From Zunongwangia profunda SM-A87 (GTDB taxonomy: Bacteria > Bacteroidota > Bacteroidia > Flavobacteriales > Flavobacteriaceae), in NCBI RefSeq assembly GCF_000023465.1, contig NC_014041.1, forward strand, positions 889,001 through 953,000: a stretch of 64,000 nucleotides of DNA, written 5' to 3'. Positions 8,494-16,077 of the stretch are shown here, piece by piece (the first letter of the stretch is position 1; each line of letters opens with the position of its first letter). The position numbers and the translations under genes were made by a program. A model generated the notes under the pieces. It was not told the origin of the DNA. It saw only the letters and a program-made list of their open reading frames with translations, and searched no databases.

Positions 8494-8913
8494 TTTATTT
8501 AGCTTTTTAGCCTACAGTTTTTAGCTTTCGGCTTAATTTTTCTTATTTATATAAAAGTTTACAGTTAACAGTGAACAGGTTTTGTAAGGGATTTCTCCGT
8601 TTCGCTACGCTTCAGTCGAAATGACAATATTTATAATTCAAAATTCAGCATTCCAAATCCATAATAATTCATCCTGTTTCCTGGTTCTTGTCTCTTGCTT
8701 CTCAATTTAAATTTACAAATCATCACATCAACAAATTTTCTATTCTCTATGTTCTGTCAGCGGATGGGTGTATATTCTTCCTAAGGGATTTCTCCGTTTC
8801 GTTACACTTCAGTCGAAATGACAATATTTATAATTCAAAATCCATAATAATTCATCCTGTTTCCTGGTTTTTGTCTCTTGCTTCTCAATTTAAATTTACA
8901 AATCACCACATTA
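8494..8913. other. Repeat-filled gap between trpF and trpB
   Basis: No gene is supported here. The gap holds two tandem copies of a roughly 155-base repeat (8586-8741 and 8783-8941) and AT-rich sequence. An open frame at 8688-9032 (+) is an artefact of the repeats. Confidence 0.7.
8586..8741. repeat. Dispersed/tandem repeat, copy 1
   Basis: Starts AAGGGATTTCTCCGTTTCGC, continues through CTTCAGTCGAAATGACAAT, a TCATCCTGTTTCCTGGTT block and CACATCAACAAATTTTCT (8724-8741). Copy 2 begins 197 bases later; copy 3 is at 9772. Motifs of the type TCATTTCGA...GGAGAAAT are familiar to me from many Bacteroidota intergenic regions; function is unknown. Confidence 0.75.
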
Positions 8914-8941
8914 TCACATCATCACATCAACAAATTGTCTT
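8783..8941. repeat. Dispersed/tandem repeat, copy 2, running into trpF
   Basis: Same blocks as copy 1 with a few substitutions (GTTACACTTC for GCTACGCTTC) and a deletion near 8840. Its right end, CACATCAACAAATTG, forms the last codons and stop of trpF read on the minus strand. Confidence 0.75.
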
Positions 8942-9561
8942 AATTTTTCAATATCCTTTAGACCGGGTTCACTTTCAAAAGCACTATTTACATCTACTGC
9001 ATAAAGTAAATCTTGTTTGCCAATTTTGTTGAAATACATATAGAATTTCTTTAGATCTTCAAATTGTTCCAAACCAATACCACCACTTAGAAAAAATGGT
9101 TTTTCAGATGGGTATTCTTTTAATAAGGTCCAATCGAAAGTTTCGCCGTTCCCTCCTTTATGTTTGCCTTTGGTATCAAAAAGAAAATAATCAACATGAT
9201 CTTCAAAATCTGCTAACTGGTTAAAATCGAATTCCGATTTAACAGAAAACACTTTTATAATTTCAATAGATGTTTCTTTTAAAACTAATTTTAGCTCAGC
9301 ACAAAACTCGGCTGATTCGCCACCATGAAGCTGAATAGCATTAAGATCATATTTATTGATCTTATCCAGAATTTCTGCAATCTTGGATTTCACAAAAACA
9401 CCGGTCTTTTTTATTGAATTCTGGATCTTAGGAATTTCAGTATTAAAAAATCGAGGTGTTTTTTCATAGAAAATAAAACCCATATAATCTGGATTGAGAG
9501 CTGCGATATCCTGAATGTTTTCAGGGTATTTCATGCCGCATATTTTGAGTTTTAGGGTCAT
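8914..9561 (-). CDS. trpF: Phosphoribosylanthranilate isomerase
   Basis: 215 residues. Amadori rearrangement of phosphoribosylanthranilate to CdRP. The N-terminus LKICGMKYPENI holds the catalytic Cys motif (KICG). The catalytic Asp/phosphate regions are FLFDTKGKHKGGNGETFDW and FFLSGGIGLEQ, and DVNSAFESEPGLKD is the conserved C-terminal block (DVNSGxExxPGxKD). The final residues QFVDVMM and the stop are encoded by a dispersed repeat that also occurs in the following gap, so the native C-terminus seems to have been replaced. It is separated from trpC by 373 bases. Confidence 0.96.
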   Translation of the reverse strand: MTLKLKICGMKYPENIQDIAALNPDYMGFIFYEKTPRFFNTEIPKIQNSIKKTGVFVKSKIAEILDKINKYDLNAIQLHGGESAEFCAELKLVLKETSIEIIKVFSVKSEFDFNQLADFEDHVDYFLFDTKGKHKGGNGETFDWTLLKEYPSEKPFFLSGGIGLEQFEDLKKFYMYFNKIGKQDLLYAVDVNSAFESEPGLKDIEKLRQFVDVMM

Positions 9562-9934
9562 GGTTTTAGTTTTTAGCCCAGCCTTTAGCTGTCAGCTAAT
9601 ATTATTTATAAGATTAAAAATTCTAATTCTATTTTACTTCTCGATTTTATTTTTTTATTCTATTTAAAAATCACTCGAAGTGGCATTTAGCTGAAAGCTA
9701 AAAGCTGACAGTTTTTTTTTGAATCACCTCGTCTATTCTCTATTTTCTAAGTGAAACGTCTATATTCTTATTAAGAGATTTCTCCGTTTCGCTACGCTTC
9801 GGTCGAAATGACAATATTTATAATTCAAAATCTATAATAATTCATCCTGATTCTTGAATCTTAAATCTTGTCTCTAGATAAACTTTTTCAAATTACTACA
9901 TCTTCAAATCGTAGAATTTTCTCACTACTCAAAT
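9562..9934. other. Gap between trpC and trpF with inverted AGCT-rich blocks
   Basis: No gene is supported. Left part has TTTAGCTGTCAGCTAA (about 9584-9599), right part TTAGCTGAAAGCTAAAAGC and GACAG near 9688-9711, giving loose inverted repeats. A third copy of the dispersed repeat follows at 9772. Confidence 0.55.
9772..9875. repeat. Dispersed repeat, copy 3
   Basis: TTAAGAGATTTCTCCGTTTC followed by GCTACGCTTCGGTCGAAATG, the AATATTTATAATTCAAAAT block and TAATAATTCATCCTG, matching copies 1 and 2 in order. It is shorter and diverges after about 9860. Confidence 0.7.
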
Positions 9935-10720
9935 CTAACTACTAAGTTCCTCAATAAACTTCTTAGCATTTTCACCGGGATTATTGGTTTTCATAAAGTT
10001 TTCTCCAATTAAAAAACCTTCGTAGCCATATTGTTTTAGTTCTTTAATAGCTTCTACCGAACTGATTCCGCTTTCGCTAACTTTTACAAAATCGTCCGGG
10101 ATTTTTTCAGAAAGATCTTTGCTTATCTGAGTGCTAACTTCAAAGGTTTTAAGGTTTCGGTTATTTACGCCCAACATATCTAAACTAGGCATGATCGATT
10201 TCTTCAATTCCTCTTCGTTATGTACTTCAAGCAATACATCTAAACCAAGGTTTTTAGCAAATTCAGATAATTGTTTGATTTGCTCGCGTTCAAGAACGGC
10301 AGCGATCAATAGGATCACATCGGCGCCATGAGCTTTGGCTTCTAATAATTGGTATTCGTCAATTATAAACTCTTTTCTTAGGATTGGCATTTTTACTGCA
10401 GCACGTGCATACAGCAAATCGTCTAAAGAACCTCCAAAATATTTTCCGTCAGTTAAAACCGATATTCCGCTTACTCCAGCATGTTCGTAACCCCTGGCTA
10501 CATCTTCTATATTTAAGCTTTGGTTGATTATCGATTTAGAAGGAGAGCGGCGTTTATGTTCGGCTATAATTCCGCTTTTGCTTTCTCGAAGTGCATTGGC
10601 TAAAGAAATCGTTTCTCTTTTAAACAAAGCCGAATTTTCTAATTGTGATACCGGAACCACTAGTTTTTTAAGAAGTAGTTCTTTATGTTTATCTGCGATT
10701 ATTTTATCAAGAATATTCAT
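9935..10720 (-). CDS. trpC: Indole-3-glycerol-phosphate synthase
   Basis: 261 residues, monofunctional. Decarboxylating ring closure of CdRP to indole-3-glycerol phosphate. The N-terminal MNILDKIIADKHKEL and IIAEHKRRSPSKSIIN give the substrate-binding Lys/Ser motif (usually IAEIKKASPSKG; His-Lys here). Other signatures are ILRKEFIIDEYQLLEAKAHG, LGVNNRNLKTFEV and KVSESGISSVEAI. It starts five bases after the trpD stop, so the pair is probably translationally coupled. Confidence 0.97.
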   Translation of the reverse strand: MNILDKIIADKHKELLLKKLVVPVSQLENSALFKRETISLANALRESKSGIIAEHKRRSPSKSIINQSLNIEDVARGYEHAGVSGISVLTDGKYFGGSLDDLLYARAAVKMPILRKEFIIDEYQLLEAKAHGADVILLIAAVLEREQIKQLSEFAKNLGLDVLLEVHNEEELKKSIMPSLDMLGVNNRNLKTFEVSTQISKDLSEKIPDDFVKVSESGISSVEAIKELKQYGYEGFLIGENFMKTNNPGENAKKFIEELSS

Positions 10721-10725
10721 AGCTA

Positions 10726-11718
10726 TTATTCGCTTAAATGCTGTAATTTTTTTAATGCCTCTAAGGCTTTTCCAGATTTAATCGATTCTTTTGCTGCAGA
10801 AAAGCCTTCTTTTATCTTAATATTTTTAGCGGTCGCAATTGCCATACCCGCATTAGCACACACCACATTTTCCTGGGCTTCGGTACCTTCGCCCCTAAGA
10901 ATTTTTACTAAGATCATAGCCGAATTCTCGATGGTTCCGCCACCGTAAATTTCTTTTTGTTCTAGTTTACGAACTCCAAAATCAGCCGGTTTCAACATAC
11001 TTTCTGTATGATTTGAAATTACTTTAGTGTCGCTGGTTAACGAAATTTCATCGTATCCATCTAAAGCGTGAAGAATACTAAAATTCTTATCGGTATTTTG
11101 ATACAGATAGCCATACATTCTAGCCAACTCTAAGTTAAAAACTCCTACTAACTGATTTTTTGGAAATGCTGGATTTACCATTGGTCCTAACATATTAAAA
11201 AATGTTTTTACCGCTAAGCTTTTACGGATAGGAGCTACATTTTTCATGGCCGGGTGGAATAGGGGAGCATGCAATACGCAAATGCCTGCTTTATCAATGC
11301 ATTTTTCCAGAAAAGAAGCATCACTGCTAAAACGTATGCCCAGGTGCTCCATAGCATTAGAACTACCACTAACAGATGATACTCCGTAATTACCATGTTT
11401 AGCTACTTTTACACCAGCACCGGCAGTTACAAATGATGAGGTTGTAGAAATATTAAAGGTATTTTTACCATCGCCCCCGGTTCCGCAAAGATCAATAGGA
11501 TTATAGGCGCTAAGATCTACCGCTACGCAAAGTTCTAAAAGTGCGTCTCTAAAACCTTCAAGCTCTGCAATCGTAACACTTCGCATCATATAGACCGTAA
11601 GAAAAGCGGCAATCTGACTTTCATTATACTCTCCATTAGAAATATTGAATAAAGCTTGTTTTGCTTCTGCTTTACTTATCGTCTCGTGATTAATAAGCCT
11701 GTTTAGTAATTCTTTCAT
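10726..11718 (-). CDS. trpD: Anthranilate phosphoribosyltransferase
   Basis: 330 residues, not fused to TrpG. Transfers phosphoribose from PRPP to anthranilate. PRPP/phosphate-binding motif DLCGTGGDGKNTFNIST and the following VAKHGNYGVSSVSGSSN are diagnostic; FNMLGPMVNPAFPKNQLVGV and HALDGYDEISLT are also conserved. Gap of 97 bases from trpG contains a small hairpin (CCGGTA/TACCGG, 11777-11791). Confidence 0.97.
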   Translation of the reverse strand: MKELLNRLINHETISKAEAKQALFNISNGEYNESQIAAFLTVYMMRSVTIAELEGFRDALLELCVAVDLSAYNPIDLCGTGGDGKNTFNISTTSSFVTAGAGVKVAKHGNYGVSSVSGSSNAMEHLGIRFSSDASFLEKCIDKAGICVLHAPLFHPAMKNVAPIRKSLAVKTFFNMLGPMVNPAFPKNQLVGVFNLELARMYGYLYQNTDKNFSILHALDGYDEISLTSDTKVISNHTESMLKPADFGVRKLEQKEIYGGGTIENSAMILVKILRGEGTEAQENVVCANAGMAIATAKNIKIKEGFSAAKESIKSGKALEALKKLQHLSE

Positions 11719-11815
11719 TTTATAACGACAACTCGGTTAAACCGAATCTAAATTTATAGTTTTTAAAATTCTATGCCCGGTATTCTACCGGTGGGTCTGA
11801 AGTTGTTTTATGAGC

Positions 11816-12382
11816 CTAGGCTTTCACCCAGTTAGCAATCATTTTTTTCCCTTCAGGAGTTAAAACCGATTCTGGATGAAATTGTACGCCTCTCACATCA
11901 AATTCTCGATGGCGTAAAGACATGACTTGCCCCTTATCATCAAATGAAGTGGCTTCTAAAACGTCTGGTAAATCTTTTAATACTACCCAGGAATGGTAAC
12001 GTCCTACTTTTATTTTTTTATCTAGCCCTGCAAATAAAGGTTCATCGTCTACCACAATATCAATATCTGTTGCCACGCCGTGATAAACCGATTCTAAATT
12101 ACCTAAAGTGCCGCCATAAACTTCGCCGATAGCCTGTTGGCCAAGGCAAACGCCGAAAATACTTTTGGTAGCACCATACTTTTCTATAATAGGTTTTAAT
12201 AGCCCGGCTTCAGAAGGAATTCCCGGGCCCGGAGACAGTAAAATCTTATCGAAATTTTGTACAAAATCGATATCCAGTTGATCGTTTCTCTTTACGGTTA
12301 CCTGGCATTCTAAATCCTCCAGATAGTGTACAAGATTGTATACAAACGAATCATAATTATCTATCACTAATACTTTTTTCAT
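11816..12382 (-). CDS. trpG: Anthranilate synthase glutamine amidotransferase subunit
   Basis: 188 residues, class I amidotransferase. Supplies ammonia from glutamine to TrpE. Catalytic triad is visible: Cys79 in FGVCLGQQAIGE and His/Glu in VQFHPESVLTPEG. ILLSPGPGIP is the oxyanion-side motif. Separate from TrpE, which lies 117 bases upstream across a structured intergenic element. It could also serve para-aminobenzoate synthesis, as some TrpG/PabA proteins do, but its place in the operon favours tryptophan. Confidence 0.95.
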   Translation of the reverse strand: MKKVLVIDNYDSFVYNLVHYLEDLECQVTVKRNDQLDIDFVQNFDKILLSPGPGIPSEAGLLKPIIEKYGATKSIFGVCLGQQAIGEVYGGTLGNLESVYHGVATDIDIVVDDEPLFAGLDKKIKVGRYHSWVVLKDLPDVLEATSFDDKGQVMSLRHREFDVRGVQFHPESVLTPEGKKMIANWVKA

Positions 12383-12398
12383 TTTAAAGAGTTCTTTT

Positions 12399-12498
12399 CG
12401 CGTTAGGGATTGAGGTTTTGTTGGAGCTCTTTTTAAGCGAATTAGCGTTTAAAAAAGCGACTACCGAAAGCCCGACTGCCCTTTAGGTCAGTAACGCC
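12399..12498. repeat. Structured intergenic element between trpE and trpG
   Basis: Begins CGCGTTAGGGATTGAGG and ends AAAGCCCGAC...GTAACGCC, so the termini (GCGTTA/TAACGC) are inverted. An inner hairpin pairs CTTTTTAA with TTAAAAAAG (12429-12457). From memory, elements with GTTAGGGAT...AAAGCCCGAC...ACGCC recur in many Flavobacteriia intergenic regions; I cannot verify the match. Confidence 0.5.
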
Positions 12499-12499
12499 A

Positions 12500-13897
12500 T
12501 TATTCTATATTTTCAGCGATTTCTAATGCTTTGGTTAATGCTCCAAGTTTATTGTATACTTCCTGAAGCTCGTTTTCATCTTTAGATTCTGAGACCACCC
12601 CGGCACCGGCCTGATAATGTAATTGATGGTTTTTACTAACAAAGGATCTGATAATGATGGCATGGTTAAAGTTGCCGTGAAAATCCATAAATCCAATCGC
12701 ACCACCGTAGGCATCACGGTTTACATTTTCACATTCTTCAATAAGCTTCATGGCGCTATGTTTTGGTGCGCCGCTTAATGTACCTGCCGGAAATGTATCG
12801 GCTACCACCTGCATGGTTGGCGTATTAGGATTTTTGGTTCCGGTTACTTTGCTCACTAAATGAATAACATGAGAGAAAAATTGGATTTCTCGATAAGTTT
12901 CGACTTTTACATTGCTTCCGTTTCGACTTAGGTCATTACGAGCAAGATCAACCAGCATGACATGTTCAGCATTTTCTTTCTCATCGGCACTAAGTTGTTT
13001 GGCAATTTCGGCATCTTTTTCGTCGTTTCCGGTACGTTTAAATGTACCGGCGATAGGATGAATTTCGGCCTTGCCTTCATCGATGATCAATTGAGCTTCT
13101 GGCGAACTTCCAAAAATCTTAAAGTTGCCATAGTCAAAATAGAAAAGGTAAGGAGAAGGGTTGATACTGCGTAAAGCACGGTACACATTAAATTCGTCTC
13201 CTTTAAATTTTTGAGAGAAACGTCTGGAAAGTACAATCTGAAAGACATCACCACGATGACAATGTTTTTTACCGAATTTCACCTGTTCTATAAATTCTTT
13301 GTCGGTAAGGTTACTTTGGGTCTCGCCTTCGCGATGAAAATCGTAAGTGGCAAAATTCTTAACGCTTATCAGCTGTTCGATTTCTTCAATTTTATTATCA
13401 TCACTATAGGAGTGATTAAAAATAAATGCCTGATTATTAAAATGGTTAATGGCGATGATGTTTTGGTATACCGCATAGTACATATCTGGTAATTCCAGGT
13501 CGCCTTTTTTCTTGGTGATGTTTATGTCTTCAAAATAGCGTACACCATCGTAAGAAATATAGCCAAAGAGCCCGTTATTGATAAATTTAAAGTCAGATTC
13601 CTCGGTATCGAACAATTTTCCAAAATCCTGAATTTTTTCGGGAAGGTTAATCTCTGAACTGATTTTGGTTGTTTTTGAAGTTCCGTCTGGATATTCCTCT
13701 AAAATTTCCTCATTCTGTACTCTTATAGAGGCAACTGGATTGCAACAAATGTAGGAGAAGCTATTTTTATTGGCGTGGTAGTCGCTACTTTCTAATAGTA
13801 GGCTATTTGGATACTTGTCCCTTACCTTTAAGTAAACGCTTACAGGAGTAATGGTATCTGCAAGGAGTTTTTTGTAATTGGTCTTTAATGTGTACAT
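12500..13897 (-). CDS. trpE: Anthranilate synthase component I
   Basis: 465 residues. Converts chorismate plus ammonia to anthranilate. The N-terminal region carries SLLLESSDY, matching the LLES motif that binds tryptophan for feedback inhibition in other TrpE proteins. The chorismate-binding domain has DVFQIVLSRRFSQ, GSSPEAQLII, HPIAGTFKRTGNDEKD, EHVMLVDLARNDLSR, TFPAGTLSGAPKHSAM and YGGAIGFMDFHGN, all typical. First structural gene of the operon, directly after the leader peptide and attenuator at 13918-14036, so it is expected to be controlled by charged tRNA-Trp as well as by end-product inhibition. Confidence 0.97.
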   Translation of the reverse strand: MYTLKTNYKKLLADTITPVSVYLKVRDKYPNSLLLESSDYHANKNSFSYICCNPVASIRVQNEEILEEYPDGTSKTTKISSEINLPEKIQDFGKLFDTEESDFKFINNGLFGYISYDGVRYFEDINITKKKGDLELPDMYYAVYQNIIAINHFNNQAFIFNHSYSDDNKIEEIEQLISVKNFATYDFHREGETQSNLTDKEFIEQVKFGKKHCHRGDVFQIVLSRRFSQKFKGDEFNVYRALRSINPSPYLFYFDYGNFKIFGSSPEAQLIIDEGKAEIHPIAGTFKRTGNDEKDAEIAKQLSADEKENAEHVMLVDLARNDLSRNGSNVKVETYREIQFFSHVIHLVSKVTGTKNPNTPTMQVVADTFPAGTLSGAPKHSAMKLIEECENVNRDAYGGAIGFMDFHGNFNHAIIIRSFVSKNHQLHYQAGAGVVSESKDENELQEVYNKLGALTKALEIAENIE

Positions 13898-13917
13898 AAT
13901 TTAAAGTATCTTGAAAT

Positions 13918-13949
13918 AAAAAAAGGCTTGTCGTGAGACAAGCCTTTTT
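13918..13949 (-). terminator. trp attenuator terminator
   Basis: On the minus strand AAAAAGGCTTGTC (13949-13937) pairs with GACAAGCCTTTTT (13932-13920), loop TCAC, then a T run; a 13-bp stem. It lies 24 bases after the leader-peptide stop and 20 bases before trpE. CTCACGA across its loop (plus 13931-13937) is complementary to TCGTGAG in the last leader codons (13978-13984), giving a rival antiterminator helix. Confidence 0.9.
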
Positions 13950-13973
13950 CTTATATTTTTATATAATGGCAAT

Positions 13974-14036
13974 TTAGCTCACGAAGTTTGTACGTAAGTT
14001 AGACCACCACCAAGTATTTGCAATTCTGTTTTTCAT
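13974..14036 (-). CDS. trpL: trp operon leader peptide (three adjacent Trp codons)
   Basis: A 20-residue ORF, MKNRIANTWWWSNLRTNFVS. Three consecutive TGG codons in so short a peptide directly before trpE and an intrinsic terminator are the hallmark of ribosome-mediated attenuation. An in-frame ATG six codons upstream (14054) precedes the -7 box and cannot be in the expected transcript. The ATG at 14036 is only six bases after the -7 box TATATTTG, so the message is probably leaderless or nearly so. A Rfam motif I remember as Bacteroid-trp describes such trp leaders in Bacteroidota; this locus is probably a member. Confidence 0.88.
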   Translation of the reverse strand: MKNRIANTWWWSNLRTNFVS

Positions 14037-14041
14037 TGCCT

Positions 14042-14072
14042 CAAATATAGCCATCAATTTTTAAATCACAAA
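14042..14072 (-). promoter_or_regulatory. trp operon promoter, full Bacteroidota consensus
   Basis: On the minus strand TTTG (14072-14069), exactly 19 bases, then TATATTTG (14049-14042): the complete TTTG-N19-TAnnTTTG consensus. Predicted transcript start is at or next to the leader ATG (14036). Confidence 0.85.
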
Positions 14073-14081
14073 CAAATAATC

Positions 14082-14121
14082 AAAAAATAAATCCCGTAAT
14101 CTTCAGGGAAGATTACGGGAT
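14082..14121 (-). terminator. Rho-independent terminator after yceI
   Basis: A 14-bp perfect stem, ATCCCGTAATCTTC (14091-14104) with GAAGATTACGGGAT (14108-14121), loop of three, followed on the minus strand by TTATTTTTTG. It ends the marR-nitroreductase-yceI unit and insulates the trp promoter. Confidence 0.85.
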
Positions 14122-14142
14122 TGAAATACAATGGTTGGAATT

Positions 14143-14712
14143 TTAGAATTTTAAATCCACAGCGATTTTAAATTCGTCATAAATAGTTTTATCTCCCAGA
14201 TTATCAAAGAAACTTCCAGAGCCGTAACGTACATTGTATTTCGTACGATCGATAATAAGATTTGCATTGGCAGATTTCCCATTATAAACCATATCAAAAG
14301 TTACGGGATTGGTTATTCCTTTAATTGTAAGATCACCTACGATACCATAAGTATTACCAGATTTTTTGGATGCTGTGGTAATGATAAGTTTAGCTTCAGG
14401 ATGATTGGCAACACCAAAAAAATCGTCTGATTTTAAGTGACCTTCCAATTTTCCTTTGCTTTCGCCCTCAAGATCGGTAGATTGAAGAGAAGTCATATCG
14501 ATCACAAATTCTCCTCCTAAGATTTTCTCATCTTCTACATCTAAGTATCCGGATTTCAAATCGATGGTCCCTTCGTGACTGCCAGTTACCTTTTCGCCTT
14601 TCCAGGTAATCTTACTTTCTTTTACATCAATTTTTTTAGCCATACTGGTAAAAGCAAGTGAAGCAATTACAACAACTGAAGCTAAAGCTCCTTTAATGAT
14701 ATTCTTTTTCAT
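14143..14712 (-). CDS. YceI family periplasmic lipid-binding-like protein
   Basis: 189 residues with a Sec signal peptide (hydrophobic residues 9-24, cut near SMA-K). The mature part is a YceI lipocalin-like barrel: SKITWKGEKVTGSHEG, the F-V-D-MTSLQSTDLEG block, LKSDDFFGVANHPEAKLII, GDLTIKGITNPVTFDM and FKIAVDLKF. Relatives bind isoprenoid-type lipids; some are induced by alkali or oxidative stress. It follows the nitroreductase by 20 bases and is probably in the same MarR-controlled unit. Confidence 0.92.
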   Translation of the reverse strand: MKKNIIKGALASVVVIASLAFTSMAKKIDVKESKITWKGEKVTGSHEGTIDLKSGYLDVEDEKILGGEFVIDMTSLQSTDLEGESKGKLEGHLKSDDFFGVANHPEAKLIITTASKKSGNTYGIVGDLTIKGITNPVTFDMVYNGKSANANLIIDRTKYNVRYGSGSFFDNLGDKTIYDEFKIAVDLKF

Positions 14713-14732
14713 AGCAATTTTATTATTTGATT

Positions 14733-15365
14733 TTATATAAAGTGGAATAAATCCTGTGTTGATTTTCGTACTTTCGTCGCATGTTGATAGTCATCTTCTT
14801 CACTGCGATAACCAATACAAGCAATCACTGCAGTATGAAGCCCTTTTTCTTCTAAGCCAAGAATTTTATCGAAATTCTCTGCTGAAAATCCTTCCATTGG
14901 GCAAACATCTATTTTAAGATGTGCAGCTGTGTTTAGTAAAAAGCCCAATGCCAGGTAACTTTGTTTTTGAGCCCATTCGTTTTGCTGATCGGCTTCCATT
15001 TTTAAGGTTGTGTTTTTAATCATATCTGCCATACCTTGCAGATCTTCAACACTCATATTCCTGGTTTCTGCGATGTTTTTGATGTAGTCATCTACATAAG
15101 CTTCATCCAGTTTTTTATGATTAGCAAATACGATAACCTGTGATGCGTCAGTAAGTTGTGTTTGATCCCACGCTGCAGATTTTAATTTTTCCCTAATCTC
15201 TGGGTTTTCTATAACAAAAATCTGATAGGGTTGTAAACCATAAGAAGAAGCAGATAATTGCACTCCTTCCAAAAGTGCTTCTAGATCTTCTTGATCGATT
15301 TTTTTAGAGGCATCAAACTTTTTAGTGGCGTACCTCCATTTTAGATTTTTAATAACTGAACTCAT
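14733..15365 (-). CDS. Nitroreductase-family NAD(P)H-dependent oxidoreductase
   Basis: 210 residues, cytoplasmic FMN enzyme fold. The N-terminus has the family's WRYATKKFDASKKI and SYGLQPYQIFVIENPE; the C-terminal part has PMEGFSAENFDKILGL and IGYRSEEDDYQHATKVR. Similar enzymes reduce quinones, nitro compounds or dihydropteridines in two-electron steps. Position between marR and yceI fits a MarR-controlled response to quinone-like or electrophilic compounds, which is an inference. Confidence 0.9.
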   Translation of the reverse strand: MSSVIKNLKWRYATKKFDASKKIDQEDLEALLEGVQLSASSYGLQPYQIFVIENPEIREKLKSAAWDQTQLTDASQVIVFANHKKLDEAYVDDYIKNIAETRNMSVEDLQGMADMIKNTTLKMEADQQNEWAQKQSYLALGFLLNTAAHLKIDVCPMEGFSAENFDKILGLEEKGLHTAVIACIGYRSEEDDYQHATKVRKSTQDLFHFI

Positions 15366-15474
15366 AATTTTTTTCGGTTTTATTGGTATTGTATTATTAC
15401 ACGCTTTAGCTTGTCGTGAAATTGTAAAAAGTTTTTCCAGTCCTATCTGGGAATCTTTTCCCGCAGCTCTTTAT

Positions 15475-15924
15475 TTAATTTCTAACTTTTTCAAGTAGCT
15501 GGTTTAATGTTAATAATTCTTCTTTCGTAATAGAGTTAGAGAAGTTATCTTCCAGATGGTCTATTATTGGGTCTAGGATCTCTAGTAGTTTTAAGCCTTC
15601 TTTAGTGATAATGATTTCAATTTTTCGGCGGTTTTCTTTACAAACAAATCGTTCAACAAGATTCTTATGGATAAGTTTATCTACCAGTCTGGTGGTGTTA
15701 CTCATTTTATTTACCATTCGCTCCTGTATAGTACTAAGATTTGCGGGAGTTCCTTTTTGTCCCCGTAAAATGCGTAAAACATTAAATTGTTGTATAGAGA
15801 TTTCATGGGGTTTAAGTGACTCGTTCATCATTGTGGTTGCTTTGTCGGCACAAAGCATGATATTAATAACCAGTTTCTTGGTGTCTTTAAGATGGTCTGT
15901 TTTTAAAATCTCTTCAGTCTTCAT
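15475..15924 (-). CDS. MarR-family transcriptional regulator
   Basis: 149 residues from the ATG at 15924 (MKTEEILKTDH). The frame stays open to 16017, but that extension crosses the promoter and operator and is not typical. The winged-helix domain covers about residues 30-120: FNVLRILRGQKGTPANLSTI, NKMSNTTRLVDKLIHKNLVERF (recognition helix) and the wing with ENRRKIEIIITKEG. It probably represses itself and the downstream nitroreductase and yceI. A perfect palindrome, TTTGTATATACAAA, lies 14 bases upstream of the start. Confidence 0.9.
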   Translation of the reverse strand: MKTEEILKTDHLKDTKKLVINIMLCADKATTMMNESLKPHEISIQQFNVLRILRGQKGTPANLSTIQERMVNKMSNTTRLVDKLIHKNLVERFVCKENRRKIEIIITKEGLKLLEILDPIIDHLEDNFSNSITKEELLTLNQLLEKVRN

Positions 15925-15937
15925 TGTTTCTACAACA

Positions 15938-15955
15938 TTTGTATATACAAATATA
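15938..15955 (-). promoter_or_regulatory. marR promoter box overlapped by palindromic operator
   Basis: TTTGTATATACAAA (15938-15951) is a perfect 14-bp palindrome. On the minus strand TATATTTG (15955-15948) fits the -7 consensus and overlaps it, so a protein bound to the palindrome would block the promoter. Autorepression by MarR is the inference. Confidence 0.6.
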
Positions 15956-16038
15956 TATAACTTTTTAGTGTGATATATTAAAGAAAGGTTAAAAAAATAC
16001 AGTTGTTTGATGGGCACAGGAATGCAGTTAATTTAGAT

Positions 16039-16054
16039 AATGTATATTTACATT
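16039..16054. promoter_or_regulatory. Second dyad in the marR-rhodanese intergenic region
   Basis: AATGTATATTTACATT has a 6-bp inverted repeat (AATGTA/TACATT) with four bases between. It shares TGTATAT with the marR palindrome and lies 24 bases before the rhodanese start; ATGTACAT follows at 16067-16074. It may be a further binding site of the same or another regulator. Confidence 0.35.
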
Positions 16055-16077
16055 GCTTAATATAAAATGTACATATA

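Noticed and set aside
14037..14054. Upstream in-frame ATG (14054) as the trp leader-peptide start
   Set aside because: It lies upstream of or within the -7 box TATATTTG, so it should not be in the transcript; 14036 is preferred.
15605..15973. 122-residue plus-strand frame opposite marR
   Set aside because: It is a shadow of the MarR coding sequence; its sequence resembles no protein family.
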